From positions 1 through 64,000 of the forward strand of contig CAZOLV010000006.1 of NCBI GenBank assembly GCA_964580725.1: a stretch of 64,000 bases of DNA. The letters are read 5' to 3'. Under the pieces are notes generated by a model. The model ran no database searches. It saw only the letters and a program-made list of their open reading frames with translations, and was not told the DNA's origin. The position numbers and the translations under genes were made by a program. Source of the stretch: Amarolinea sp964580725. GTDB taxonomy: Bacteria > Chloroflexota > Anaerolineae > SSC4 > Amarolineaceae. This document shows positions 7,828 to 15,833 of this stretch, piece by piece; positions within the stretch are counted from its first letter, which is position 1, and each line of letters opens with the position of its first letter.

Positions 7828-8814
7828 ATGTGGGTGAAAAAATGGCGCACGGTCGTCGTTGTAAGCGTGCTGGTCGCCCTGGCGGCGGGAGAGATCTTGC
7901 TGCGCTGGCGCGACCGGCCAGGCCGTTGGGCCACGCCGGTCTCCCAACTTCCCACATCGTTTCGACAGTTGACCTGGAGCAGTGTGCAAACGCGCCAGCG
8001 CCTCGTTGTCCTGGGCGATTCGATCCCGGCCGGCGTGCAGGTTGCGCCGGCAGCCGCCTGGCCCGCCGCACTGCAACGGCGCCTGGACGCCCAGGCGCCC
8101 GGTAGTTGGGCCGTCATCGCTGCCGGCGCACCCGGTGAGACGGCGCTGCACGGGCTGCTGCGGCTCGAACGTGATGCGCTGCGCTGGCGCCCCGCTGTCG
8201 TGCTGATCGCCTTTGGCCTCAACGACGCCCACCTGGTCGGGCCAACCCCCGCCGATCTCTGGCGGCGCGAACTGTTGTGCCGTGGACTCCTGCAGCCTGG
8301 CCATCTCTATCTCCTGACCTGGGCGCGCAGCCAGGCGCGGCGTGCGCCCTGTCGGGCCATGCTGCGGGCCGCAAGTCAGGCGCCGGCCGCGCCCCGGCTG
8401 TCGCCGGACGAGTACGAGCAGGCGCTGCGTCTCAGCGTCAGGCAGACTCGGCGGGCCGCTCCGGCCGCTCGCATCATGCTGCTGAATGTGACCCCCATCG
8501 CCCCGGCGGCGCAAGGCGGGCGCAGCGGCGCCTGGTTCGAGCAGCAGATGGCCGCCTATGGCACCCTGAACAACCGGCTGCCGGCGCTGGCCGCCGATCT
8601 GGGCGTCGAGTGGGTGGATGTCAACACCCCCCTGCAAGCGGCCGGGCCGGTGGTGATCCAGCCGGGCGATGGTCTGCATCTGACCGCAGAAGGCCATGCG
8701 CTGCTGGCCGCGGCGCTGTTCGAACGTATCACGCAACCATCACGCGATGAGGAAGAATGGATCAGCCATGAGCGAACAAGCCGGACAAGCGCCAGAGGCA
8801 AAGTCGGGCCGTGA
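7828..8814 (+). CDS. SGNH/GDSL-family hydrolase, membrane-anchored
   Basis: This 328-residue protein has an N-terminal hydrophobic segment (residues 8-22) that should export or anchor it, followed by an SGNH esterase domain. The nucleophile block is GDSIPAG (63-69, Ser65), block III is GLND (130-133), and the C-terminal block GDGLHL (280-285) supplies the Asp281/His284 pair. Family members cleave acyl esters of lipids or polysaccharides; the substrate cannot be read from sequence. The 3' end overlaps the start of the methyltransferase gene by 47 bases. About 30 C-terminal residues after FERITQ look like read-through into that region rather than conserved protein. The ribosome-binding site is weak. 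Confidence 0.8.
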   Translation: MWVKKWRTVVVVSVLVALAAGEILLRWRDRPGRWATPVSQLPTSFRQLTWSSVQTRQRLVVLGDSIPAGVQVAPAAAWPAALQRRLDAQAPGSWAVIAAGAPGETALHGLLRLERDALRWRPAVVLIAFGLNDAHLVGPTPADLWRRELLCRGLLQPGHLYLLTWARSQARRAPCRAMLRAASQAPAAPRLSPDEYEQALRLSVRQTRRAAPAARIMLLNVTPIAPAAQGGRSGAWFEQQMAAYGTLNNRLPALAADLGVEWVDVNTPLQAAGPVVIQPGDGLHLTAEGHALLAAALFERITQPSRDEEEWISHERTSRTSARGKVGP

Positions 8815-9466
8815 ACGGCGGCGACGGCAGGCCTGGCCGCCGCCCTGGCCGGAAATCACCGACGAGACAGTGCGCCAGGCGCTGGCCGCCGTCCCGCGTG
8901 ATCGCTTCGTCCCGGCAGGCTACATCCCCTGGGCCTTCGACGACAAGCCACTACCCATCGGCTACGGCCAGACGATCTCGCAGCCATTCATCGTTGCGTT
9001 CATGACCCAGGCCCTGCGCCTGCGCCCGGCCGATCGCGTGCTGGAAGTGGGCACCGGCTCCGGCTATCAAACCGCCATTCTTGCGCGGCTGTGCGCCCAT
9101 GTGGACAGCGTCGAAGTGACGGCAGACCTGGCGGCGGCGGCGGCCGAGCGCCTGCTGGCGTTGGGCTATGGCAACATTGACATTCACGTCACCGATGGCT
9201 ATCAGGGCTGGCCGCCCGGTGCACCCTACGACGCCATCATCGTCACCGCCGCCCCCGTCGAAACGCCGCCGGCGCTGGAGGCGCAACTGGCCGACGGCGG
9301 GCGCCTGGTGATTCCCCTGGGCGACGTCACCGACGATCAGACCCTGTGGCTGATCGAACGCCAGGGCGCTCGCCTGGCGCGCCGCCCCTTGACGCAGGTG
9401 CGCTTCGTTCCCCTGATCGCCCAAGCAACGGCCGCCAACGTCCCTGCCCCGGATGGTTTGCACTGA
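8768..9466 (+). CDS. pcm: Protein-L-isoaspartate O-methyltransferase
   Basis: This 232-residue enzyme uses S-adenosylmethionine to methylate isoaspartyl residues in damaged proteins and so starts their repair in the cytosol. The family-specific segment PIGYGQTISQPFIVAFMTQ precedes the SAM-binding motif I (VLEVGTGSGYQT, about 91-102). Later elements GNIDIHVTDGYQGW and YDAIIVTAA are also typical. Length is normal for the family. Earlier in-frame ATGs exist (8696, 8747), but the start at 8768 gives the usual N-terminus. The gene overlaps the SGNH hydrolase gene, which suggests co-transcription from the 7761 promoter. Confidence 0.88.
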   Translation: MSEQAGQAPEAKSGRERRRRQAWPPPWPEITDETVRQALAAVPRDRFVPAGYIPWAFDDKPLPIGYGQTISQPFIVAFMTQALRLRPADRVLEVGTGSGYQTAILARLCAHVDSVEVTADLAAAAAERLLALGYGNIDIHVTDGYQGWPPGAPYDAIIVTAAPVETPPALEAQLADGGRLVIPLGDVTDDQTLWLIERQGARLARRPLTQVRFVPLIAQATAANVPAPDGLH

Positions 9467-9493
9467 GGCAGCCGGCGCAAGTCGCTGCGGATG

Positions 9494-9740
9494 ATGTGTG
9501 ACCGATCGAACTGGGGAATGTGTGACCGATCGAACTGGAGAATGTGTGACCGATCGAACTNNNNNNNNNNNNNNNNNNNNNNNNNNNNNNNNNNNNNNNN
9601 NNNNNNNNNNNNNNNNNNNNNNNNNNNNNNNNNNNNNNNNNNNNNNNNNNNNNNNNNNNNGGAGAATGTGTGGCCGATCGAACTGGAGAATGTGTGGCCG
9701 ATCGAACTGGAGAATGTGTGGCCGATCGAACTGGAGAATT
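9494..9740. repeat. 24-bp tandem repeat array interrupted by a gap
   Basis: The unit ATGTGTGACCGATCGAACTG plus GAGA repeats with period 24 on both sides of the gap. The three copies on the left read GTGACCGATC and the three on the right read GTGGCCGATC, a fixed one-base difference. No spacers of varying sequence occur, so it is not a CRISPR. The array fills the space between pcm and the rmlD-like gene; nothing else is seen in 9467-9757. Confidence 0.9.
9561..9660. other. Scaffold gap of 100 N
   Basis: Exactly 100 N inside the 24-bp array. The left edge stops at AACT and the right edge resumes at GGAGA, which would continue the same unit. The true length is unknown. Confidence 0.95.
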
Positions 9741-9757
9741 GGAATAACGAGAACGCC

Positions 9758-10648
9758 ATGAGCAACATGAAACTGACTTCGCTGCTGGTGCCCGATGACC
9801 CTGTTTCCAACCCCAAGCGTGTGCTGATCACCGGCTGCCTGGGCCAGTTGGGGCGCGCCCTGCAACAGGCCCTGGTCAACACCGTGCGCCTGGGCGTTGA
9901 CCTGCCCGACTGCGACATCACCGATCCGGCGGTTGTCTCCTTCATCGAGATGCACGCCCCCGACATTGTGATTCATACGGCGGCGTTCACCAACGTGGAT
10001 GGCGCCGAGGCCGATCCCGATCTTGTTTTTCGCATCAATATGTGGGGCACGCACAACCTGGCCCTGGCCTGCCAGCGCACCGGTGCGCCGCTGCTCTACA
10101 TCAGCACCAACGAGGTGTTCGATGGGACGCGGGCCAACGGGTCGTACTACGAATGGGAAACGATCAACCCGCTCAGCGTCTACGCCCGCTCCAAAGCGGC
10201 CGGCGAGACGGTGGTGCGCACACTCCTGCAGCGTTTCTTCGTTGTGCGCATCGCCTGGCTGTTTGCGCCGGGCGGCAACAACTTTCCGCGCAAGATCATC
10301 GAGGCGGCGGATCAGCGCGGCGCCTTGCGCGTCGTGGCCGATGAATTTGGCAATCCCACTTACGCGCCCGACCTGGCGGCGGCCATCGCACGCTTGATCG
10401 AAACGCAGCACTATGGCGTCTATCACCTGACCAATCAGGGGGCCTGCTCACGCCATGAGTTTGCGATCGAAACGCTGCGTCTGGCCGGCCGCGGCCATGT
10501 TCCCGTCACGCCGATTGCGCACACCGACTGGGTGCGGCCAAGCACGCCGCCCCTACGCGCCCTGCTGGCCAACACCAACGCCGCCGCGCTCGGCATCGGC
10601 CTACGTCCCTGGCAAGAGGCGCTGGCCGCTTTCCTGGCGACATCATGA
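9758..10648 (+). CDS. rmlD: RmlD-like dTDP-4-dehydrorhamnose reductase / SDR sugar-nucleotide reductase
   Basis: This 296-residue extended short-chain dehydrogenase probably makes dTDP-L-rhamnose from dTDP-4-dehydrorhamnose with NAD(P)H, feeding surface polysaccharide synthesis. The nucleotide-binding motif GCLGQLG is at 26-32, the strand STNEVFDG follows the RmlD pattern STDYVFDG, and the catalytic pair is Y142-x3-K146 (YARSK). The start at 9758 lies just after the tandem array; a second ATG at 9767 is also possible. The stop overlaps the next glycosyltransferase start by four bases (ATGA). No rmlA, rmlB or rmlC is in the window, so the exact substrate is uncertain. Confidence 0.8.
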   Translation: MSNMKLTSLLVPDDPVSNPKRVLITGCLGQLGRALQQALVNTVRLGVDLPDCDITDPAVVSFIEMHAPDIVIHTAAFTNVDGAEADPDLVFRINMWGTHNLALACQRTGAPLLYISTNEVFDGTRANGSYYEWETINPLSVYARSKAAGETVVRTLLQRFFVVRIAWLFAPGGNNFPRKIIEAADQRGALRVVADEFGNPTYAPDLAAAIARLIETQHYGVYHLTNQGACSRHEFAIETLRLAGRGHVPVTPIAHTDWVRPSTPPLRALLANTNAAALGIGLRPWQEALAAFLATS

Positions 10649-11607
10649 GCGAAATGCTGGCTTTCCCACTCGCTTCGATCATCATCCCGACGCTGAACGG
10701 CATGCGCTTTCTGCCCACCTGTCTGGCGGCGCTGCAACGTCAAACCTACAGCCGGCGCGAGGTGATCGTGGTGGATGACGGTTCGACCGACGAGACGTTG
10801 GACTATTTGTGCCGCGAACATCCCGATGTGCGCGTCGTCGCCCTGGAGACCAATCGCGGTCTGGCGGCGGCCTGCAACGCGGGCGCTGGCAGCGCCCGCG
10901 GCGACATCCTGGTCATGCTGAACAACGACACCGAAGTCGAACGCCCGTGGCTGGCCGAACTGATTCTGCCCTTCAGCCACCCCGAAGTGGGCAGCGTCGC
11001 CAGCAAGATGTTGCTCTTCGATCGGCGCACGATCCTGCACAGCGCCGGCGACATGATGGGCGCCGACGGCATTCCACGCAATCGCGGCGTGTGGGAGGAA
11101 GACCGCGGCCAGTACGATCAGGATGCGGTCGTCTTTGGCGGTTGCGGCGGCGGCGTGGCCTATCGCCGCGCCATGTGGGAAGCGGTGGGCGGCTTCGACG
11201 CCGATCTGTTCATGTACCTGGAAGACGTTGATCTGGCCTGGCGCGCCCGGCTGGCCGGTTGGACAGCGCACTTTGCGCCGCGCGCCCGGTTGTATCATCA
11301 CCTCAGCGCCACGGGCGGAGGGCCACTGGCCAGCTACTACACGGGGCGCAACACGCTGTGGGTGCTTTACAAAAACCTGCCGGGGGCGCTCTGGCGGCGC
11401 TACTGGGCGCGCATCACGGCGGCGCAGTTCAACATTGCGCGGCAAGCCGCCTGGGGCGGGTTGCGCGGCGGCGCGGCGGCGCGGGCGCGCCTGCGCGGTC
11501 AGCTCGACGGGTTGCGCACGCTTTCGACGCAGCGCGCCAAACGGGCGGCCATTCAAGCTGGACGGCGCGTGAGCGATGAGGAGATTGACGGTCTGTTGGT
11601 ACAGTAG
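10645..11607 (+). CDS. Family 2 glycosyltransferase
   Basis: This 320-residue protein has a GT-A fold: the N-terminal strand ASIIIPTLNG, the nucleotide-binding VVDDGSTDET, a second acidic motif LNNDTEV, and the acceptor-side GGFDADLFMYLEDVDLAWR. This matches GT2 enzymes annotated as rhamnosyltransferases, which fits its coupling to the RmlD-like gene (four-base ATGA overlap). It should act in the cytosol on a lipid- or nucleotide-linked acceptor. The C-terminal 60 residues are Arg/Ala-rich and probably helical. The acceptor is unknown. Confidence 0.82.
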   Translation: MSEMLAFPLASIIIPTLNGMRFLPTCLAALQRQTYSRREVIVVDDGSTDETLDYLCREHPDVRVVALETNRGLAAACNAGAGSARGDILVMLNNDTEVERPWLAELILPFSHPEVGSVASKMLLFDRRTILHSAGDMMGADGIPRNRGVWEEDRGQYDQDAVVFGGCGGGVAYRRAMWEAVGGFDADLFMYLEDVDLAWRARLAGWTAHFAPRARLYHHLSATGGGPLASYYTGRNTLWVLYKNLPGALWRRYWARITAAQFNIARQAAWGGLRGGAAARARLRGQLDGLRTLSTQRAKRAAIQAGRRVSDEEIDGLLVQ

Positions 11608-11625
11608 AGGCGGTTGCCGGGCGCG

Positions 11626-12594
11626 TCACTGGGCGTCCCACCAATCCTCGCTGACCAACGATGTGGGGATGCGGATTGGCTGGCGGGCCTCGCGGGCCTC
11701 CAGCGTGGTGGCCGGGTGCACCCAACCCAGGTGACGCAGCCCCACCTCTACCGCTTGCGCCACCGTCACGTAGTGATCGAGCCGTTTGAGCAGCGAAGGC
11801 GGGGCGCCAGGCTGTACGGTGGCGTCAGCCGGCACACGCGCCAGCGTCACTTTGCAGTTGGCCAGGCCGCGCGCCGCCTCGGTCAGGCGCTCGATCTCGG
11901 CGCTGGTGATGGGTGCGCTCGTATCGAGGTTGAGCACCAGCCAGCGGATGCTACCGCCGTTGACCTGCTGCCGCAGCAGCGCCGCCAGCGTTTCGGTGGA
12001 GGCTTCGAACAGTGCGTCATTGACCGTGGTGACGGCCAAACCCGCCGCCAGGTGAGTTGGCGGGCTGAAGGGGGCGCGCTGCCGCCGTTCTTCGTGAACG
12101 AACTGGCGCAATGTCAGCGCCTGCAGCCAGATAGCGCCCAGCGTGATGGCCAGCCAGACGATCAGCGTGGCCGCACCTTCTGGCGCCAGGCGCCAGGCCA
12201 GGGCGGCGGCCGCTGCTGCGCCAATCGTCGCCAATCCGGCTGCTGTCCAAAGAGCGTTGACCAGGCCAAGCGCCGCGGCGGCAATCACCGGCAGGGGGAG
12301 CAGCAGCGCCACAAAGAGCGGCGCCAGCGCGGGGCGGTCGAACGTCAACGCCAGGACGAGCAGCGCCAACAGCGCCAGCGAGGCCATGACTGCCAGCAGC
12401 GGCTGGCGCTGGCTCAGCCGTGGAAAAGCCGCGCCGAGCAGCGCCGCATCGGCCGCCAGCGCCAGGAGGGGCAGCCAGCCCCATCCCTGCCAGACGAGCA
12501 ACGTGGCGATGGCCAGATCGAAGACGAGTCTGGCCGAACGAAACGAACGCATGCGTCGCAACATCTCTTGACGCGAAAAAAGCATAGCAGTCAC
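11626..12594 (-). CDS. Membrane protein with C-terminal STAS domain
   Basis: This 322-residue protein has about five hydrophobic helices in residues 20-170, then a soluble part. Residues about 190-290 (FEASTETLAALLRQ, IRWLVLNLDTSAPITS) look like a STAS domain as found in SulP transporters and anti-sigma antagonists. The membrane half does not look like a SulP transporter, so this is not a complete carrier. A good promoter and a ribosome-binding site (GGGGAGTGA) lie just upstream. The gene converges on the GT2 gene with an 18-base gap. A sensory or regulatory role is possible but unproven. Confidence 0.6.
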   Translation of the reverse strand: MTAMLFSRQEMLRRMRSFRSARLVFDLAIATLLVWQGWGWLPLLALAADAALLGAAFPRLSQRQPLLAVMASLALLALLVLALTFDRPALAPLFVALLLPLPVIAAAALGLVNALWTAAGLATIGAAAAAALAWRLAPEGAATLIVWLAITLGAIWLQALTLRQFVHEERRQRAPFSPPTHLAAGLAVTTVNDALFEASTETLAALLRQQVNGGSIRWLVLNLDTSAPITSAEIERLTEAARGLANCKVTLARVPADATVQPGAPPSLLKRLDHYVTVAQAVEVGLRHLGWVHPATTLEAREARQPIRIPTSLVSEDWWDAQ

Positions 12595-12618
12595 TCCCCG
12601 AGCAAAAAGCTCTGGCAG

Positions 12619-12647
12619 ATTATAGCTGACAAGCCGTGAACTGACAA
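12619..12647 (-). promoter_or_regulatory. Sigma70-type promoter for the STAS membrane gene
   Basis: On the minus strand TTGTCA (12647-12642), a 17-base spacer and TATAAT (12624-12619). The start of transcription would fall near 12612, 18 bases before the ATG. Confidence 0.65.
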
Positions 12648-12649
12648 TG

Positions 12650-12695
12650 AATCGCTATCCGACAACAAAATCAATCGCGGTCCGACAACAAAATC
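12650..12695. repeat. 23-bp tandem repeat next to the mini-element
   Basis: AATCGC-nn-TCCGACAACAAAATC occurs twice (12650-12672 and 12673-12695). A degenerate third piece, TGTCCGACAACC, follows at 12791, beyond the inserted mini-element. Confidence 0.75.
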
Positions 12696-12776
12696 GTATC
12701 ATCTCAATAAGTAGGCGAAACTTGTCAGGTTGTGGAAAACCTGACAGGTCTTTGCCCCGAATTATTGAGATGATAC
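12696..12776. mobile_element. Palindromic mini-element, full copy (81 bp)
   Basis: Perfect 15-base terminal inverted repeats GTATCATCTCAATAA (12696-12710) and TTATTGAGATGATAC (12762-12776) flank a core with AACCTGACAGGTCTTTGCCC. The bases outside are ACAAAATC on the left and ACACAATC on the right, a possible imperfect target duplication. It shares ends and core with 24136-24195 and 4854-4893. No coding capacity. Confidence 0.8.
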
Positions 12777-12818
12777 ACACAATCAACCCTTGTCCGACAA
12801 CCAGATGAGAGAAATCCC

Positions 12819-13562
12819 ATGAACCAAGATGCCGGCACCAACGTCGCTGCGCCGCCGCCGCCCGCCTATCCCGCCTATGATGTACGCCAATACCGGCAGG
12901 TATCGGTCACAGTGGATGTCATCCTGTTTCGTTTCTTCGAAAACGATCTCAAAGTCCTGCTCATCAAGCGGCGGGCCTGGCCGTTCGAAGGTTTCTGGGC
13001 CATTCCCGGCGGCTTCGTGGGCTTCGACGAGCCGCTGGAACAGGCTGCGTTGCGCGAACTGGCCGAAGAGACCAACGTGCACGATGTCTACCTGGAGCAG
13101 CTCTACACATTCGGCGATCCGCAGCGCGACCCACGCACCCGCGTGATCACCGTGGCCTACTTTGCCCTGCTCAGCGCCGACCAGGCCGAAGCGACTCGTC
13201 TGCGCGGGGACACCGACGCCGTGGATGCTCGCTGGTGGTCAATCTACGACCTGCCCTCGCTGGCCTTCGATCATGCCAAGATTCTCGATTATGCGCTGCG
13301 TCGCCTGCGCTGGAAGCTGGAATATACCGCGCTTGGCTTCATGCTTCTGCCCAAGGCCTTCACCCTGAGTGAACTGCAGTCGGCCTACGAGATCATCTTG
13401 GGCGAAGAGCTTGACAAGCGCAACTTTCGGCGCAAAATCCTGGCGGCGGAGGTGTTGGAAGAGACCGGCGAAACGAGCGAAGGCCCCGGCCGCCCGGCTC
13501 GCCTCTACCGCTTCAGCGCCCAGGCCATCGAACTGGAACAGGCCCGCCGTCGCTTCCCCTGA
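12819..13562 (+). CDS. NrtR-like Nudix domain transcriptional regulator
   Basis: This 247-residue protein has an N-terminal Nudix domain and a C-terminal winged helix, the layout of NrtR-family regulators of NAD and sugar metabolism. The domain begins with VSVTVDVILFRF. The Nudix box (residues 64-87, GGFVGFDEPLEQAALRELAE then ETNV) keeps the REx2EE core but has Asn where the last Gly is usual, so hydrolase activity may be weak or lost. The C-terminal block FTLSELQSAYEIILGEELDKR followed by NFRRKIL is the conserved DNA-binding part (LDKRNFRRK). Regulators of this type bind ADP-ribose or similar ligands. The target operon is not evident; its neighbours are not NAD genes. Confidence 0.85.
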   Translation: MNQDAGTNVAAPPPPAYPAYDVRQYRQVSVTVDVILFRFFENDLKVLLIKRRAWPFEGFWAIPGGFVGFDEPLEQAALRELAEETNVHDVYLEQLYTFGDPQRDPRTRVITVAYFALLSADQAEATRLRGDTDAVDARWWSIYDLPSLAFDHAKILDYALRRLRWKLEYTALGFMLLPKAFTLSELQSAYEIILGEELDKRNFRRKILAAEVLEETGETSEGPGRPARLYRFSAQAIELEQARRRFP

Positions 13563-13599
13563 CGCCCTGCACGAATGCCGCCTGGCCTCTCCTCTCGCC

Positions 13600-13628
13600 T
13601 TGACAAGAGATGCGGGGTGTGTTATAAT
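13600..13628 (+). promoter_or_regulatory. Full-consensus sigma70 promoter
   Basis: TTGACA at 13600-13605, exactly 17 bases, then TATAAT at 13623-13628: both hexamers and the spacer match consensus. Transcription should start near 13635 and read into the small membrane protein gene at 13779 after a leader of about 145 bases. The leader holds a GC-rich stem-loop region but no riboswitch I recognise. Confidence 0.8.
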
Positions 13629-13630
13629 TA

Positions 13631-13645
13631 GTGTCAGATTGACAC
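13631..13645. promoter_or_regulatory. Candidate operator over the transcription start
   Basis: GTGTCA-gat-TGACAC is a perfect 6+6 inverted repeat placed over the expected start of the consensus promoter. A strong promoter with a palindrome at +1 is the usual layout for repression. The repressor is unknown; the Nudix regulator just upstream is one candidate. Confidence 0.55.
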
Positions 13646-13778
13646 AAACACGCGTCCCCCGGCTTCTCTCTTTCAACGCTCGAGGGCGGCGACCGGTTAC
13701 AGATCGAACCGACCGGCGCAGCCGTCTGGGCAGCGTAGTGGGAGGAGCGATGGGAGATGACCGAAAGGAGAGGCACGT

Positions 13779-13997
13779 ATGGCACTGGTGATGACTGCAT
13801 TGATTGCCCTGTTGCTGATTCATCTGATCCGGCAACAGTTGCGCCTCTGGGCAGATCAGCAGGTGATCGCCGCCCTGCAGCGGCACAAGTTGGAGACCGA
13901 GTCGAAGTCGGCCAAAACGGCGCCATCGTTGACCGATGCGCTGGCCTGGGGCCTTTTCCTGGCCGCGCTGTTCTGGGCCTTGACCGCAGGCGCCTGA
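13779..13997 (+). CDS. Small membrane protein
   Basis: This 72-residue protein has two hydrophobic helices (about 2-20 and 53-70) joined by a charged segment (LRLWADQQVIAALQRHKLET). It matches no family I know. The gene is likely real: GAAAGGAG sits just upstream of the ATG, and a full-consensus promoter with a palindromic operator lies before it. Its function is unknown. It is followed by a short repeat and the promoter of the response regulator. Confidence 0.65.
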   Translation: MALVMTALIALLLIHLIRQQLRLWADQQVIAALQRHKLETESKSAKTAPSLTDALAWGLFLAALFWALTAGA

Positions 13998-14006
13998 GAG
14001 CACGGC

Positions 14007-14048
14007 CAGAACGCAGGCAGAACGCAGGCAGAACGCAGGCAGAACGCA
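14007..14048. repeat. 11-bp tandem repeat
   Basis: CAGAACGCAGG repeats with period 11 nearly four times, just upstream of the response regulator promoter. Confidence 0.85.
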
Positions 14049-14049
14049 A

Positions 14050-14078
14050 TTGGAAGAACGGCAGTTTTCGGCTATAAT
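14050..14078 (+). promoter_or_regulatory. Promoter of the response regulator gene
   Basis: TTGGAA at 14050-14055, a 17-base spacer and TATAAT at 14073-14078. Transcription would begin near 14085, about 47 bases before the ATG. Confidence 0.65.
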
Positions 14079-14131
14079 CTGGCGCTGGGCGGCTCGTGCG
14101 CACGCCCATGAATCAAATCGTGGAGGATTCG

Positions 14132-14830
14132 ATGCGTATCCTGGTCGTGGACGACGATCCACCAAGCGTCAAGATGATTTCGTTCCTGCTACGCGAGGAA
14201 GGCTATTCTGTCTTGACCGCATCGAACGGCCCTGACGCCATTAAGCTGGCGGACGAGGCCGCGCCCGATTTGGTCATTCTCGACGTGATGATGCCGCACA
14301 TGGATGGTCTGGAAGTTTGCCGGCGCATTCGCCGCACCATGCACGTTCCGATCATCATTCTCTCGGCCAAGAGCGAAACCGCCGACCGTGTGGTTGGTCT
14401 CGATGTTGGCGCCGATGATTATCTCTCCAAACCGTTCGATCCAACCGAACTGCTGGCGCGCGTGCGCGCCGTGCTGCGCCGCGCCGAGGCGTTCAACGCC
14501 CTGGACAGCGACGCCGGCTTCCTTTCGGTCGGCAGTTTTCGTCTCGACCCGGTGGGCAACAAGGTCATCCTCCCCTCCAGCAAGATCGTGGAGTTGACAC
14601 CGATCGAGTTTCGTCTGTTGCACTATCTGATGCGCAACGCCGGGCGGATTCTCAGTCACGACCAGGTGTTGGACAACGTTTGGGGCTACGACTACGACGG
14701 CTACGCCAACCAGATCGCCGTCTACATGCGCCGTTTGCGCAGCAAGATCGAGGACGATCCCAACAACCCGACCCGCCTGCTGACCGTGCGCGGCCTGGGC
14801 TACAAATTCGACGCCGAAACCGCCGCCTGA
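14132..14830 (+). CDS. OmpR/PhoB-family response regulator
   Basis: This 232-residue two-domain protein has a receiver domain with the acidic triad DDD (8-10), the phosphate-accepting Asp51 (ILDVMMPHMDG) and the Lys of SKPFD. A winged-helix DNA-binding domain follows (VELTPIEFRLLHYLM, then VDN-type VLDNVWGYDYDG and LLTVRGLGYKF). When phosphorylated it should bind DNA and control transcription. I chose ATG 14132, with GGAGG at 14122-14126, over an upstream ATG at 14096. No histidine kinase gene is adjacent, so it is an orphan here. A terminator-like hairpin follows. Confidence 0.9.
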   Translation: MRILVVDDDPPSVKMISFLLREEGYSVLTASNGPDAIKLADEAAPDLVILDVMMPHMDGLEVCRRIRRTMHVPIIILSAKSETADRVVGLDVGADDYLSKPFDPTELLARVRAVLRRAEAFNALDSDAGFLSVGSFRLDPVGNKVILPSSKIVELTPIEFRLLHYLMRNAGRILSHDQVLDNVWGYDYDGYANQIAVYMRRLRSKIEDDPNNPTRLLTVRGLGYKFDAETAA

Positions 14831-14871
14831 AGCAGCGCCGGCCGTTCGGTTGCGATTGGGGCGGAAGTCCC

Positions 14872-14908
14872 AAACCCTCAAGGTTTCTGGAACATTGAGG
14901 GTTTTCCC
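14872..14908 (+). terminator. Rho-independent terminator after the response regulator
   Basis: AAACCCTCAA (14872-14881) pairs with TTGAGGGTTT (14895-14904) around a 13-base loop, followed by a short T run. Confidence 0.65.
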
Positions 14909-14969
14909 ATCGCCGGCCCCCCGTCCGGCCTCGTCAATCCAAACCGCCTGACAGACGCCAGGCAGAGAG

Positions 14970-15833
14970 ATGCCAATGCAAAATGCGCTGACCGTCACGC
15001 AACCGACTTCACGCAGTGCTCAGTTGAAAACGCTCTGGCGCGTGCTCAAGCTGATTGCACGCGACCCGCGCCGTTTGGGCAACCTGATTGACCATCGCGC
15101 CGACGCGCGCGCCGACGTCACGCAACGTTACGGCCTGCCCGACGGTCTGCCCACCGTAGACCTGCTCCACCTCCTACCCGGCCTGCGAGAAATGGGAGAA
15201 ACAGTGGAGCCGGTCAGTTTTCTGGAAGGCACCTCGCTGCTCACCGATCTGGCGCTACTCAAAGGGCTGGCGCGGCGCTTCGACAACTGCCGCTACCTCG
15301 AAATCGGCGCCTGGCGCGGCGAAAGCCTGGCCAACGTGGCGTCGGTGGCCGCCGCCTGCGTCTCCATCAGCCTGTCGGAAGACGAGATGCGTCGCAGCGG
15401 CTACAACGAAGAACTGATCGAAGCGCACGGCTTCTACTCCCACAGTCTGCCCAACGTCACCCACATCGGGCACGACTCGCGCACCTTCGACTATTCCACG
15501 TTCACCGAAAAATTCGACCTGATCTTCGTGGACGGCGATCACACCCACCGCAGCGTGCAGATTGACACGCACAACGCATTCCAGAATCTGCGCGGCCCTG
15601 GCTCGATGATCGTCTGGCACGACTATGGCCACACGCGCTACAGCATCCAATGGCACATCCTGGCCGGCATCCTCGACGGCTGCCCGCCAGAACACCGCCA
15701 GAACCTGTATCACGTTTCCAACACACTCTGCGCCATCTACTCGCCGCACCCCCTGCCGGCGCAGATCATGGCAAAACCGCAGATTCCGGTTCACACCTTC
15801 CGCGCCCAACTCGGCGTTGTATCACCCCCCTGA
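14970..15833 (+). CDS. Class I SAM-dependent methyltransferase (Methyltransf_24-like)
   Basis: This 287-residue protein has a central Rossmann-like region: YLEIGAWRGESLANVA is motif I, and FDLIFVDGDHTHRSVQIDTH with WHDYG are typical of the O-methyltransferases that act on sugars or small molecules. The N-terminal 90 residues are less conserved. GGCAGAGAG lies just upstream of the ATG. The stop overlaps the start of the PfkB gene by one base (TGATG), so the two are probably translated together. The substrate is unknown. Confidence 0.75.
   Translation: MPMQNALTVTQPTSRSAQLKTLWRVLKLIARDPRRLGNLIDHRADARADVTQRYGLPDGLPTVDLLHLLPGLREMGETVEPVSFLEGTSLLTDLALLKGLARRFDNCRYLEIGAWRGESLANVASVAAACVSISLSEDEMRRSGYNEELIEAHGFYSHSLPNVTHIGHDSRTFDYSTFTEKFDLIFVDGDHTHRSVQIDTHNAFQNLRGPGSMIVWHDYGHTRYSIQWHILAGILDGCPPEHRQNLYHVSNTLCAIYSPHPLPAQIMAKPQIPVHTFRAQLGVVSPP

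Noticed and set aside
9494..9740. CRISPR array
   Set aside because: Units are directly adjacent with no unique spacers and no cas genes are nearby.
8951..10426. Minus-strand frame running through the N gap
   Set aside because: It covers pcm and rmlD in antisense and reads through 100 N; no family features.
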